Shown here piece by piece: positions 52,822 through 60,791 of a stretch of DNA of 64,000 bases. The notes beneath the pieces were generated by a model, which was not told where the DNA came from, did not search any database, and worked only from the letters and a program-made list of their open reading frames with translations. Source of the DNA: Bacteroidota bacterium (GTDB lineage: Bacteria; Bacteroidota; Bacteroidia; Flavobacteriales_D; Crocinitomicaceae). Where the stretch lies: assembly GCA_006226425.1 (NCBI GenBank), contig SBGX01000006.1:124001-188000 (forward strand), read 5' to 3'. The position numbers and the translations under genes were made by a program. Every line of letters begins with the position of its first letter. Position 1 is the first letter of the stretch.

Positions 52822-53782
52822 ATTAATATACAGGTATCCGGGAAAGGAAGTCACGGAAGCGATTGGTTTTTTTCGGAAATTGGATTCGAAGGAGCAGCCA
52901 CATGGTTTTGTGGTGAGCAACCTGGATCTGAGTGATTGCTATCAGTTTGTAGAATCAAAGGACCGGGAAGCGAGTTGGCATTTTTTGGAAGAAAGACCAT
53001 ACTGCATGTCTGCGAGAGAGTATTATTTGCAGGCACACGAACTCTTGAACGGCATCAATCTGATGCAGATGGACAAAGCGGTTTTCTCGCGAGTGAAAGC
53101 AGTTAGTTTCGAAGCTAGTCAGGCTGAAAAATTGTTTGATGAGCTGGAAAAAACCTACCCCAATGCACTGGTCTATTTGCTTTCGTCCGAATTATTTGGA
53201 ACCTGGATCGGGGCGACACCGGAAATATTAATGGAAGTTCACCGGGACTATCTCTTCACGATCTCCTTGGCAGGAACCAGGGATGAGCAGGAGAAATCAA
53301 GGGAATGGACGGCGAAAGAAAAGTGGGAACAACAGGTAGTTACCGACTACATTGAAGAAGTCAGTAAAAGGAAGCAATTGAGCGACCTGGAAATCGTTGG
53401 ACCCTATGACTATGATGCCGGACCGGTTTCTCATTTGAGATCAGATATTTCGGCGCAAATGAATGGAATCAGTCCCTGGGAAGTCGCCAGTAGTTTACAT
53501 CCTACACCTGCAGTAGCAGGATATCCGCAAGATCAGTCCTTGTCTCTGATTGACTCCGTGGAACCACATAAAAGAGGCTTGTACACCGGACTAATTGGCT
53601 TTGTAGATGATGAATCGGCACGTTTGTATGTAAACTTAAGGTGCGCCCAGATTCAGGAAGAAGCCCTGTTTTTATACCTTGGAGGAGGATATACTCCCCA
53701 ATCGATTCCTGAACAGGAGTGGATCGAAACAGAAAACAAGAGTAAAACAATATTGAATTGTGTAAAAAGGATTGCTGAATGA
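52811..53782 (+). CDS. menF: Isochorismate synthase
   Basis: 323-residue chorismate-using enzyme that makes isochorismate, the first committed step to menaquinone. The conserved C-terminal core is present: 'LAGTRDEQEKSREWTAKEKW', 'LHPTPAVAGYPQDQ', 'RGLYTGLIGFVDDES' and 'YLGGGYTPQSIPEQEW'. It is shorter than E. coli MenF/EntC because the N-terminal part is reduced. The start is a GTG at 52811 inside the thioesterase gene. It overlaps menD by 4 bases (ATGA). Confidence 0.93.
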   Translation: MADRLIYRYPGKEVTEAIGFFRKLDSKEQPHGFVVSNLDLSDCYQFVESKDREASWHFLEERPYCMSAREYYLQAHELLNGINLMQMDKAVFSRVKAVSFEASQAEKLFDELEKTYPNALVYLLSSELFGTWIGATPEILMEVHRDYLFTISLAGTRDEQEKSREWTAKEKWEQQVVTDYIEEVSKRKQLSDLEIVGPYDYDAGPVSHLRSDISAQMNGISPWEVASSLHPTPAVAGYPQDQSLSLIDSVEPHKRGLYTGLIGFVDDESARLYVNLRCAQIQEEALFLYLGGGYTPQSIPEQEWIETENKSKTILNCVKRIAE

Positions 53783-55482
53783 GGACAAGTGCGAAGAAAA
53801 ATGTTCGTTTACTCGTGGGACAGTGTGTGGAGATGGGCCTGAGGAATGTCGTGATTTCACCCGGATCAAGGAATGCTCCGGTGACCGTATCGATGAACCA
53901 ACACCCACAATTGAATTGTTTGGTTGTCCCTGACGAAAGATCCGCCGCTTTTTTCGCCCTGGGTATGGCGCAGCAAAAAAAGGAACCAGTAGCCGTGTTG
54001 TGTAGCTCCGGATCAGCAGCAGTGAATTTTTATCCCGCTATTGTAGAAGCTTATTATCAGCGAATTCCGCTAGTCGTTTTAACTGCTGATCGCCCGCCGG
54101 AATGGACCAATGAAGGAGATGGGCAGACCATCATGCAACAGGAGATTTTTGGAAAGCATCTGAATTATTTTGTGCAGATTGAAGATGGCAAGGATCATGC
54201 GGATTATGATTGGTACATCCAACGGGAAGTAAGTCGGGCTTTTCAGGCAGCATGCCAGGATTCACGAGGACCGGTACACATAAACATTTCGTTGTCTGAG
54301 CCACTGTATGAATGGACTGAAGCGGAAAGCTTGCCGTCTAGAAAGTTTAGCTGGTCGGATACCAGGAAACAAATGAGTGATCAGGAACTGGCATTCGTAC
54401 GTGAGCGTGTTCGTTCAACGAATAAGGTCATGATTTTATGTGGACAAATGGATCCGGATAGTTCCCTGACGGAAGAGCTGAAAAAACTGAATCAACATCC
54501 CGCAGTGCTCGTTCTTGTTGAGAACACGAGTAATCAGGTGGATTTTGGTTTTTTACACTGCATTGATCGCAGCCTCAATGCGATTTTGGAGGAAGAAAAG
54601 GAATATTTTGCCCCGGAATTGCTGATTACGATGGGAGGAGCGCTTGTCTCCAAGCGGATTAAAGCTTTTCTCAGAAAACACCAAGCCCGGGAACATTGGA
54701 AAGTGGGAATGGATTTTCCAGAGATGGATACTTTTCAGTGTTTAAGTCGCAGTTTTCAAATGGAACCAAGGCATTTCCTGATGCAAAGTCGTCTGGATGA
54801 GGTGTTGGCGAATGTTTCTTCGGATTACGGAATTAGATGGAAAAACAAAGACCTTCAGGTACAGGATCGTTTACCTGAATTTCTAGAAAAACACGCGAAA
54901 TGGTCTGATTTAAAAGCATTTAGAGTTGTGTTGGATTGTGTCCCGGAGGGCAGTATTCTGCATTGGGCGAATAGTTCCGTCGTGAGGTATGGACAATTAT
55001 TTGATCCGGTCAAAAGCATTTGCTATCGGGCCAATCGGGGGACCAGCGGAATCGATGGGAGTATGAGTACAGCGGTGGGAGCAGCCTTCGTCGAGAAGGA
55101 AAAATATGTCAATTTGATAACGGGGGACATGTCCTTCTTCTATGATAGCAATGCCTTGTGGAATCATCATTTGTCACCCAACCTGCGCATCTTTTTGATC
55201 AATAATGGAGGGGGAGATATATTCCGAATCATTCCCGGACCGGACAGTACAGAAGAGCAGGATCAGTTTTTTGTTTTCCAGAATGATTTTGAAGCGAAAA
55301 AGCTTTGTGAAGCCTACCGGATAGCCTACTTTAAGGCGGATTCGGAAGAAGCAATTATTGAACAAATGGAGGACTTTTATCGTTATGAGGAAGGAGGTCG
55401 TCCGAAATTGATGGAGGTATTTACAAAAGACGAGAAAAACAGTGAGCAACTGGCACTTTTTTTCGAAAAAATGTCTGTCTGA
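53779..55482 (+). CDS. menD: 2-succinyl-5-enolpyruvyl-6-hydroxy-3-cyclohexene-1-carboxylate synthase
   Basis: 567-residue thiamine-diphosphate enzyme that adds a succinyl-semialdehyde unit from 2-oxoglutarate to isochorismate. The N-terminal 'VISPGSRNAPVTVSMNQHP' and 'DERSAAFFALGMAQ' (TPP Glu) are typical of MenD. So are 'LTADRPPEWTNEGDGQTI', 'RGTSGIDGSMSTAVGAA' and the metal-binding 'GDMSFFYDSNALWN' with 'NNGGGDIF'. menB, menC and menE are not in the window. Confidence 0.96.
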   Translation: MRTSAKKNVRLLVGQCVEMGLRNVVISPGSRNAPVTVSMNQHPQLNCLVVPDERSAAFFALGMAQQKKEPVAVLCSSGSAAVNFYPAIVEAYYQRIPLVVLTADRPPEWTNEGDGQTIMQQEIFGKHLNYFVQIEDGKDHADYDWYIQREVSRAFQAACQDSRGPVHINISLSEPLYEWTEAESLPSRKFSWSDTRKQMSDQELAFVRERVRSTNKVMILCGQMDPDSSLTEELKKLNQHPAVLVLVENTSNQVDFGFLHCIDRSLNAILEEEKEYFAPELLITMGGALVSKRIKAFLRKHQAREHWKVGMDFPEMDTFQCLSRSFQMEPRHFLMQSRLDEVLANVSSDYGIRWKNKDLQVQDRLPEFLEKHAKWSDLKAFRVVLDCVPEGSILHWANSSVVRYGQLFDPVKSICYRANRGTSGIDGSMSTAVGAAFVEKEKYVNLITGDMSFFYDSNALWNHHLSPNLRIFLINNGGGDIFRIIPGPDSTEEQDQFFVFQNDFEAKKLCEAYRIAYFKADSEEAIIEQMEDFYRYEEGGRPKLMEVFTKDEKNSEQLALFFEKMSV

Positions 55483-55505
55483 CAAAGAAAGAACTTTGTT
55501 TTTTA
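55483..55505 (+). terminator. Weak possible terminator after menD
   Basis: ACAAAG (55483-55488) and CTTTGT (55495-55500) form a 6-base stem with a 6-base loop directly after the menD stop, followed by a run of T to 55505. The AT-rich stem makes it weak. Confidence 0.35.
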
Positions 55506-55530
55506 GTAATATTAGGCTAACACCAGCCTC

Positions 55531-56655
55531 ATGAATGAAGCCAGCATATCGATTACTGCGTTGATGAGTATCCTTTCACTCATCCTCTGCTATTTGTATG
55601 CTTTTTTGAACTGGACGCTCAAGAAAAACAAATCAAGGGCAAACAATTATTTCACCTGGCTGCTCATAAACCTATCCCTGATCATTATCTTTTTCATGTT
55701 GAAGGATGTGGAACTGGATTTTGTGGGGAAATACCTGATTCCACTGCTCGTTACGTGTAGTCTACTGATGCCGGTCATTTTCTACATTTACATTAAAAGG
55801 CTGCTCATTCACGGAACGGAAGGAAGAAACAGGAAACACGTTATTTTCCCTCTTAGCTATGGTTTGTTGCTTGCGACATCAATGCTCCTGGTCTTATTTG
55901 GCAATGGTCAGTTGCGCGACACAAGTTTTGTGCTGTTCTATTATGGAACCCTGGGGGGAATCTCAGTTGTTTTTTTGGCCATGAATGCGATCTATCTCTT
56001 TTTGAGTTTTAGGAAATTGAGTCAGCACCGGAAGTATGTTTCAGATGTGTACTCATATACAGAAAAGATTGATTTGAAATGGGTGCGCGTGATGTTGTTT
56101 GGCTACCTCTTTTTGATTGCCGGGATCGTTTTATGTCAGATCGTGGTCGACGACTTTTGGTCTGGCACCGTGTTTTATGGGACGCTGATAGCCTATATTC
56201 TCTACGTTGGAAACCATTCTCTGCACCAAAAGGAACATTATTTCAGTACGGATGCATCAATCGAGGAGAAAGAAAATGTGGATGAGGACGACAAGAATGA
56301 CACCAAAGAACAGCTTTTCGCAGAACTGAAGGAAAAGCTTCTCGGCTATATGGAAGAGGAGAAACCCTTTTTGGATCAGGAATTGACCTTATTTAAATTG
56401 GCGAAGGATCTGGACACCAATACGAAGTATCTCTCCGTGGTGATCAATAGAGAGTTCAAACAAAGTTTCATCCATTTTGTCAATGAGTACAGAGTCAATG
56501 CGATCAAGCAGGATTTGGTGGAACCAAAACATCAAAATCTGACCATTGAGGCGATGGCGCAGAATGTTGGCTTTAAGTCCAAGTCATCCTTTAACGCCGC
56601 CTTCAAGAGAAATACGGGAAAAACACCGACGGAATACATTAAGTCGGTTCGATAG
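55531..56655 (+). CDS. Membrane-bound AraC-family transcription regulator
   Basis: 374 residues. The first 230 hold about seven membrane spans with no known sensor domain, followed by a Glu/Asp-rich linker (about 245-265) and an AraC/XylS double helix-turn-helix (about 270-374: 'LTLFKLAKDLDTNTKYLSVV', 'MAQNVGFKSKSSFNAAFKRN', 'TGKTPTEYIKS'). Such membrane-tethered AraC proteins are frequent in Flavobacteriales. The signal and target are unknown; it lies between menD and a T9SS cargo gene that it faces. Confidence 0.9.
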   Translation: MNEASISITALMSILSLILCYLYAFLNWTLKKNKSRANNYFTWLLINLSLIIIFFMLKDVELDFVGKYLIPLLVTCSLLMPVIFYIYIKRLLIHGTEGRNRKHVIFPLSYGLLLATSMLLVLFGNGQLRDTSFVLFYYGTLGGISVVFLAMNAIYLFLSFRKLSQHRKYVSDVYSYTEKIDLKWVRVMLFGYLFLIAGIVLCQIVVDDFWSGTVFYGTLIAYILYVGNHSLHQKEHYFSTDASIEEKENVDEDDKNDTKEQLFAELKEKLLGYMEEEKPFLDQELTLFKLAKDLDTNTKYLSVVINREFKQSFIHFVNEYRVNAIKQDLVEPKHQNLTIEAMAQNVGFKSKSSFNAAFKRNTGKTPTEYIKSVR

Positions 56656-56667
56656 GACAAAAGAAAA

Positions 56668-56692
56668 GGGGCGCTTCTGGCGCCCCCTTCTT
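56668..56692. terminator. Bidirectional terminator between araC-type gene and T9SS cargo gene
   Basis: GGGGCGC (56668-56674), 5-base loop, GCGCCCC (56680-56686): a perfect 7-bp GC-rich stem, with a T-rich tail on the plus side (CTTCTT) and TTTTCTTTT on the minus side. It serves both convergent genes. Confidence 0.85.
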
Positions 56693-56708
56693 AACCATGA
56701 AAACTAGT

Positions 56709-58157
56709 TTAACGATCAATTGAAAATCGTTTTTCCAGCGTCTTAAATGTCCCTACAGCCAGGAGGAGATACATTCCTCTGGGCAATTCGGAAAGATCCA
56801 TCTTCTGTGTAGCAGAGAAATGAGTAGATTGTTGAAACAAAAGACGTCCTTGAAGGTCGCGGACCTCCAAATGGTCGAAACTTCCCGGATCCTGTAGGTC
56901 GATATTTAGTAGTCCGTCCGTTGTTGGGTTGGGATAAATCTTAAAAGCCTTTTCACTGGAACCATTGATTGCTCGGATAGGAGAATAAAAATAAGTTCCG
57001 TTCAGGTCAACCAATTTCAAGCGATAGTAGACTGTGTTCGATGCATCTTCAGATGCGTCATAGGCCAGGTAGCTGTTGGTTTGAGAGGAATTTCCTGCGG
57101 CACTGATGCGTTGGATCGGGCTGAAAGTTGTTCCATCAAGCGATTTTTCGAGTTCAATATAATCACTGTTGTTTTCACTTTGCGTATTCCAGCTCAGACG
57201 GTTATAGCCATTTTGTGTAGCGACCGCCTGAAAGTCAGTCAGTTCGATGGGCAGGATAACAACTCCAGAAATAGGTGAGAAAGAGTACGAGCATAAGTCT
57301 CCTGCGTAGCCATCCGTTCGGATATAGTAGGTGTTTCCAGGGACCAGGCCACTAAAATTCCAGCTACCGGTACTATTGTTTGAGGCATAGTTAATACAGC
57401 TTCCTGAGATGACAGATAGGGAACCACATGAACCACTGAAGACAGATAGTTGGACCCCATAATTTCTCGAACACCCCCCCACACTGTATTCAATAACCAC
57501 GTCTGAGGCTGCAGCGGTAAACTTCATCCAGGAGTCGTTTTCAATCGACATACCACAAACACTTGGACTTCCAGACCAGGCACTGTAGTTGCACCGGGTA
57601 GACCCAGAGTAGGGTTCGGCGACATCAATCGCATTGGAAAGAGAGCAGGTATTGGCCGGAATGGTCGTTGACTTTTCGACGGTAAAATCGATGACTTTAT
57701 ATTTTAAATAATCGGAGCCGTATTGTTTCCCAACGCCAATGTAGTAGGTAGTATTGGCCGCCAGGTTCTGCGTGCAAACACCAAGGACGTTTTTGAATTC
57801 GTAGGTGTTCACAACACAGGAAGTAAGTGAAGAACCAGAGCATCCGGTCCACACCCCGATAGCATGTTCATCATCAAGGCTGTAATTGCACTCAATAGTA
57901 AAGTAAAAGGACTCCCCGGAAGAAGAACCGGTCGTGTAGGAATACATGTAAACATCCGAACTGGTAAATGCACTGGAAGAAGCACTTCCGCAGCTGGCAT
58001 CGGCACTACTGACCCAATCCTGATAACCACCTGTTCCGCTGGTAACTACCGTACCGGAAGAATAACCATCGGTGATTTCTACAGCAGAGGCGCAGGAATA
58101 CTGGGCAGAAAGGCTTATGGGAAGGATAAGAAGGGATAAAAAGATTAAATTTTTCAT
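56709..58157 (-). CDS. Secreted protein with T9SS type A sorting domain
   Basis: 482 residues: signal peptide (1-18), two beta-rich, Ser/Cys/Tyr-rich domains of about 130 residues (19-155, 165-295) that both contain a 'NTYYI[GR]' strand and look like related pre-peptidase-like modules, a fibronectin-like stretch ('LSWNTQSENNSDYIELEKS', 310-395), and a type A T9SS sorting domain (about 405-482, 'FKIYPNPTTDGLLNIDLQ', 'LPRGMYLLL', basic end). The module pair probably binds sugar or protein outside the cell. It has no catalytic motif. It lies 11 bases behind the small secreted gene. Confidence 0.85.
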   Translation of the reverse strand: MKNLIFLSLLILPISLSAQYSCASAVEITDGYSSGTVVTSGTGGYQDWVSSADASCGSASSSAFTSSDVYMYSYTTGSSSGESFYFTIECNYSLDDEHAIGVWTGCSGSSLTSCVVNTYEFKNVLGVCTQNLAANTTYYIGVGKQYGSDYLKYKVIDFTVEKSTTIPANTCSLSNAIDVAEPYSGSTRCNYSAWSGSPSVCGMSIENDSWMKFTAAASDVVIEYSVGGCSRNYGVQLSVFSGSCGSLSVISGSCINYASNNSTGSWNFSGLVPGNTYYIRTDGYAGDLCSYSFSPISGVVILPIELTDFQAVATQNGYNRLSWNTQSENNSDYIELEKSLDGTTFSPIQRISAAGNSSQTNSYLAYDASEDASNTVYYRLKLVDLNGTYFYSPIRAINGSSEKAFKIYPNPTTDGLLNIDLQDPGSFDHLEVRDLQGRLLFQQSTHFSATQKMDLSELPRGMYLLLAVGTFKTLEKRFSIDR

Positions 58158-58168
58158 GGTCTTAGTTT

Positions 58169-58537
58169 TTAGTCGTTAACTTCATCTTCGATGGTACTGA
58201 AGAGTACCATGCTGTTTTTTCGTTCTTTGAGGCGCTCGGCTTTTTCAGTTCCCTCACAGGCACTGATGGCCTGGTTAATTTGAGAGAGTCGCTGATAGTA
58301 CTCGTCTTTGTACAGAACGGTCACATGTTGTTCGTTTTCAAAAGCCTGAACATTCATCAGAATCTTTTCGCTGTGCTCAACACCGTATTTTTTGAACAGG
58401 TGATTTAAAAAGGAAGGGGTATGATCTTCCATGACGATATAATAAGAGTGAGCGGCGTTGCTTTGAGCATAGCTTTGCCCACAGGTGAACAAGAGGCTGA
58501 AGAGGCTTGCTGAGATAAAAAATTGAATAGAACGCAT
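58169..58537 (-). CDS. Small secreted protein of unknown function
   Basis: 122 residues with a signal peptide (about 1-24, cleaved after SYAQ) and a helical, charged mature part with one Cys ('ISACEGTEKAERLKERKNS'). No family is recognised and there is no sorting domain, so it probably stays in the periplasm. It is first in an operon with the T9SS cargo gene, 11 bases apart, and may be an assembly helper or partner of it (inference). It has a strong promoter. Confidence 0.65.
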   Translation of the reverse strand: MRSIQFFISASLFSLLFTCGQSYAQSNAAHSYYIVMEDHTPSFLNHLFKKYGVEHSEKILMNVQAFENEQHVTVLYKDEYYQRLSQINQAISACEGTEKAERLKERKNSMVLFSTIEDEVND

Positions 58538-58562
58538 CGTTTTTATGATTAAGAATTTGAGA

Positions 58563-58593
58563 CAAATCTATAGGGGGAAAATAGCACCTGCAA
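58563..58593 (-). promoter_or_regulatory. Promoter of the small secreted protein / T9SS cargo operon
   Basis: Minus strand TTG (58593-58591), 20-base spacer, TAGATTTG (58570-58563), an exact TTG-N20-TAnnTTTG match. The ATG follows at 58537. Confidence 0.65.
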
Positions 58594-58658
58594 TTATTCG
58601 ATGTACGGATTCAGGAAACACAACAAAACCAGTTTAGTGGCAGGGTGCGAATACATGA

Positions 58659-58674
58659 ATTCAAACGTTTGAAT
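58659..58674. promoter_or_regulatory. Perfect 16-bp palindrome, candidate operator
   Basis: ATTCAAACGTTTGAAT is a perfect palindrome centred between two divergent promoters, 72.5 bases from the terC -33 element and 73.5 from that of the secreted-protein operon. Its AAACGTTT core resembles sites bound by TetR-type repressors (from general knowledge; the regulator is not identified). Confidence 0.5.
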
Positions 58675-58738
58675 GAAATTAAAACAACTGATTGTCAGCG
58701 GTTTATTTCAAAATCAAATGAAGGGAGCCTGCGGAGTG

Positions 58739-58769
58739 TTGATTGATGAATCAGGAGTCAGTATTTTTG
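58739..58769 (+). promoter_or_regulatory. Promoter of the terC operon
   Basis: TTG (58739-58741), 20-base spacer, TATTTTTG (58762-58769), an exact TTG-N20-TAnnTTTG match. It ends 15 bases before the ATG at 58785 and thereby excludes the upstream TTG/ATG starts at 58743 and 58746. Confidence 0.65.
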
Positions 58770-58784
58770 TACAAAAAACGATTT

Positions 58785-59540
58785 ATGGAGTATTTTTCGA
58801 TTCTTTGGTCAGCTGAGGGAATTTTTTACTTGATTGTTTTAAGCCTCCTCGAGATCGTTTTGGGAATTGACAATATCATCTTTATATCCATTGTTACGGA
58901 CCGACTTCCAAGCGTTCAGAAACGAAAGGCAAGAAACCTTGGATTGACATTGGCATTAATTGCCCGTTTGATCTTGTTGAGTCTGGTTTCTCTGATTATG
59001 GGAATGACGAAGCCTCTTTTTGAGGTCTTTGGAAACGAATTTAGTGGACAAAGCCTGGTGCTTTTGGCAGGAGGACTCTTTTTGATCTATAAGAGTACGA
59101 TTGAGATGCACGGGATGATTAGAGGGCAGGAGGAACAGGGAAAGGAAGGGAATAGAAAGTCCTTTGGAGCTATCATTGGTCAAATTGTAATGATAGACAT
59201 TGTCTTCAGCTTTGACTCAATCATTACTGCGATCGGGATGACCAATGAGATTGGTCACGGAGACCCAAACAACCACCCGATGGTCATTATTTTTGCGGCG
59301 GTCATTATTTCAATGATTGTCATGATGATTTTTGCCCGCCCGATTTCTGATTTTATCAATGCAAGACCCACTATAAAAATGATTGCACTGGCCTTCCTGG
59401 TAACGATTGGGGTCATTTTGGTAGCGGAATCTTTTGGGCAACATGTGCCGAAAGGTTACATCTATTTTGCCATGGTTTACGCACTCATTGTGGAATTCAT
59501 GAATATCCGAATGCGCGTCAATAAAAAAAGAAAACCATAG
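58785..59540 (+). CDS. TerC family integral membrane protein
   Basis: 251 residues, about seven spans. It carries the two Asp-containing TerC signatures, 'LLEIVLGIDNIIFISIV' and 'MIDIVFSFDSIITAIGM'. TerC proteins are linked to tellurite resistance and, in better-studied members, to manganese export and metallation of exported enzymes. A manganese role is therefore likely but not shown here. The start at 58785 is set by the promoter. The stop TAG shares its last base with the GTG of the next gene. Confidence 0.88.
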   Translation: MEYFSILWSAEGIFYLIVLSLLEIVLGIDNIIFISIVTDRLPSVQKRKARNLGLTLALIARLILLSLVSLIMGMTKPLFEVFGNEFSGQSLVLLAGGLFLIYKSTIEMHGMIRGQEEQGKEGNRKSFGAIIGQIVMIDIVFSFDSIITAIGMTNEIGHGDPNNHPMVIIFAAVIISMIVMMIFARPISDFINARPTIKMIALAFLVTIGVILVAESFGQHVPKGYIYFAMVYALIVEFMNIRMRVNKKRKP

Positions 59541-60133
59541 TGGATTATAGAGAGGCTGTCCGGGAATTGGAACGCCTTAGTGGCGAGACATTGAATGATC
59601 CTGATGGCATCCAGGAGGCATTGGAAAGCCTGTTGTTTGATTTAAAAAACTTTTTTCGGACCCGTTTAGCCGTCCGTAAGCTGTTTGAACCCAAATTGAA
59701 GCAGCTCCAAAACCTGATGGAAATTGAACAGGTTTTGTTTGAAGATGAAAAGAAAATCGGGGATGCAAAGGGGTATCATTTTTCCGACCTGAACCTGGAA
59801 GCTTGTTTTTTGAAATACCATCAAATCAGGAATGAAACATGGAGCCGCATGATGGCAGCACGAGGAGCCGCAGAAATTCACGATGAAGCCATACGACTTC
59901 TAGAATTACAAATTTGCTATGCGGAAGCCTGGTTTTGTCCGGAGAATAAGGATGTGGGAGGAGTAATCATTTCCAGAGAACCCGACACCATGCAATTACT
60001 TCAACAGATTCGGCTTTACGCGGAACGGGGAGGAACATCTTTTCAGCAATTGTGTTTGGGTGAAAAGCAAGCACCTGAGGAGCTTGTTCTCGAGCAGAAA
60101 AGATTATCTTTGCTGCTCACAAAATACCGATGA
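59540..60133 (+). CDS. Cytoplasmic protein of unknown function in the terC operon
   Basis: 197 residues from a GTG that overlaps the terC stop by one base. It is charged and helical, without signal peptide or membrane span. Points that can be seen: 'LLFDLKNFFRTRLAVRKLFE', two Cys at 'LNLEACFLKYH' and 'LQICYAEAWFCPENKDVGG', and a 'HDEAIRLLELQ' helix. I do not recognise the family. Coupled translation with terC and DUF493 suggests a shared task, perhaps in metal handling. Confidence 0.7.
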   Translation: MDYREAVRELERLSGETLNDPDGIQEALESLLFDLKNFFRTRLAVRKLFEPKLKQLQNLMEIEQVLFEDEKKIGDAKGYHFSDLNLEACFLKYHQIRNETWSRMMAARGAAEIHDEAIRLLELQICYAEAWFCPENKDVGGVIISREPDTMQLLQQIRLYAERGGTSFQQLCLGEKQAPEELVLEQKRLSLLLTKYR

Positions 60134-60399
60134 ATACGGAATCATTTGACAAATTGAGAAAACAACTGGAACAGCAAAACTGGCCGGAAGTTTATCTGTA
60201 CAAGTTCATTGTCAAGAATGAACCCGAATTCATTGCCCGGGTATGTGCCCTGTTCGATGACACGGCTGAGATCAAGTTTCAGCATTCCAATGGGGATCGT
60301 TATGTGAGCATTTCGGCCAAAGAGATGATGATGGATGCTGCCTCGGTGATCGAACGATATGAAAAAGCCAGTCTAATCAAAGGAATTATAGCATTATGA
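60130..60399 (+). CDS. DUF493 family protein (YbeD-like)
   Basis: 89 residues of the DUF493/YbeD family: 'KLRKQLEQQNWPEVYLYKFI' and 'GDRYVSISAKEMMMDAASVI' with a ferredoxin-like, ACT-type fold expected. The role of this family is not settled; in E. coli ybeD stands by lipB. Overlaps of 4 bases with both neighbours place it firmly in the terC operon. Confidence 0.8.
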   Translation: MNTESFDKLRKQLEQQNWPEVYLYKFIVKNEPEFIARVCALFDDTAEIKFQHSNGDRYVSISAKEMMMDAASVIERYEKASLIKGIIAL

Positions 60400-60791
60400 T
60401 ACTTGAATCAATCAATTGGGGAAAGGTAGCAGTGGGTGTGCTTTGCATCACTTTAGGACTCCTGGTCCTGTACATTGCCTATCGAAAGTTGTTGGCCTAT
60501 TTGGGAAAAGGGCAACTCACGAAGGAAAAATATGCTTTTTTGCACCGACTTGAAAAATCCCCGGCAAGTGGCCAATTGGAATTTTATGTTGAGTTGAGTG
60601 AGGAAAAAGACCTGAGTTTTGAAATCCTCAACGAACAGGAAGAACAGGTAAAATTAGTGGCAGAAGGACACTATGAAAGTGGCTCGCACATCATTTACTT
60701 CGATAGCACAGAAGTTCCGAACGGAGAATATATCTATCAATTAAAGACGGACAACCAAAAACTCTGGAAAAAAATGTCTGTCCGGAATTAA
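60396..60791 (+). CDS. Membrane-anchored protein with sorting-domain-like beta fold
   Basis: 131 residues. One N-terminal span (about 11-33) is followed by a short basic loop and a beta-sandwich-like region (55-131). This region reads 'LEFYVELSEEKDLSFEILNE', 'EGHYESGSHIIYFDS', 'EVPNGEYIYQLKTDNQKLWK' and 'KMSVRN', the strand order and 'G.h.i.(w/f)D...(p)nG.Y.Y.l....q..kk' pattern of FlgD-like Ig domains and T9SS type A sorting domains. Unlike cargo it has no cleavable signal and no passenger domain. Function unknown. Its stop and that of the convergent gene share the bases TTAA. Confidence 0.65.
   Translation: MILESINWGKVAVGVLCITLGLLVLYIAYRKLLAYLGKGQLTKEKYAFLHRLEKSPASGQLEFYVELSEEKDLSFEILNEQEEQVKLVAEGHYESGSHIIYFDSTEVPNGEYIYQLKTDNQKLWKKMSVRN

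Noticed and set aside
56709-58157. T9SS cargo protein as a protease
   Set aside because: No HExxH, Ser-His-Asp or Cys protease motif can be seen, only beta-rich modules.
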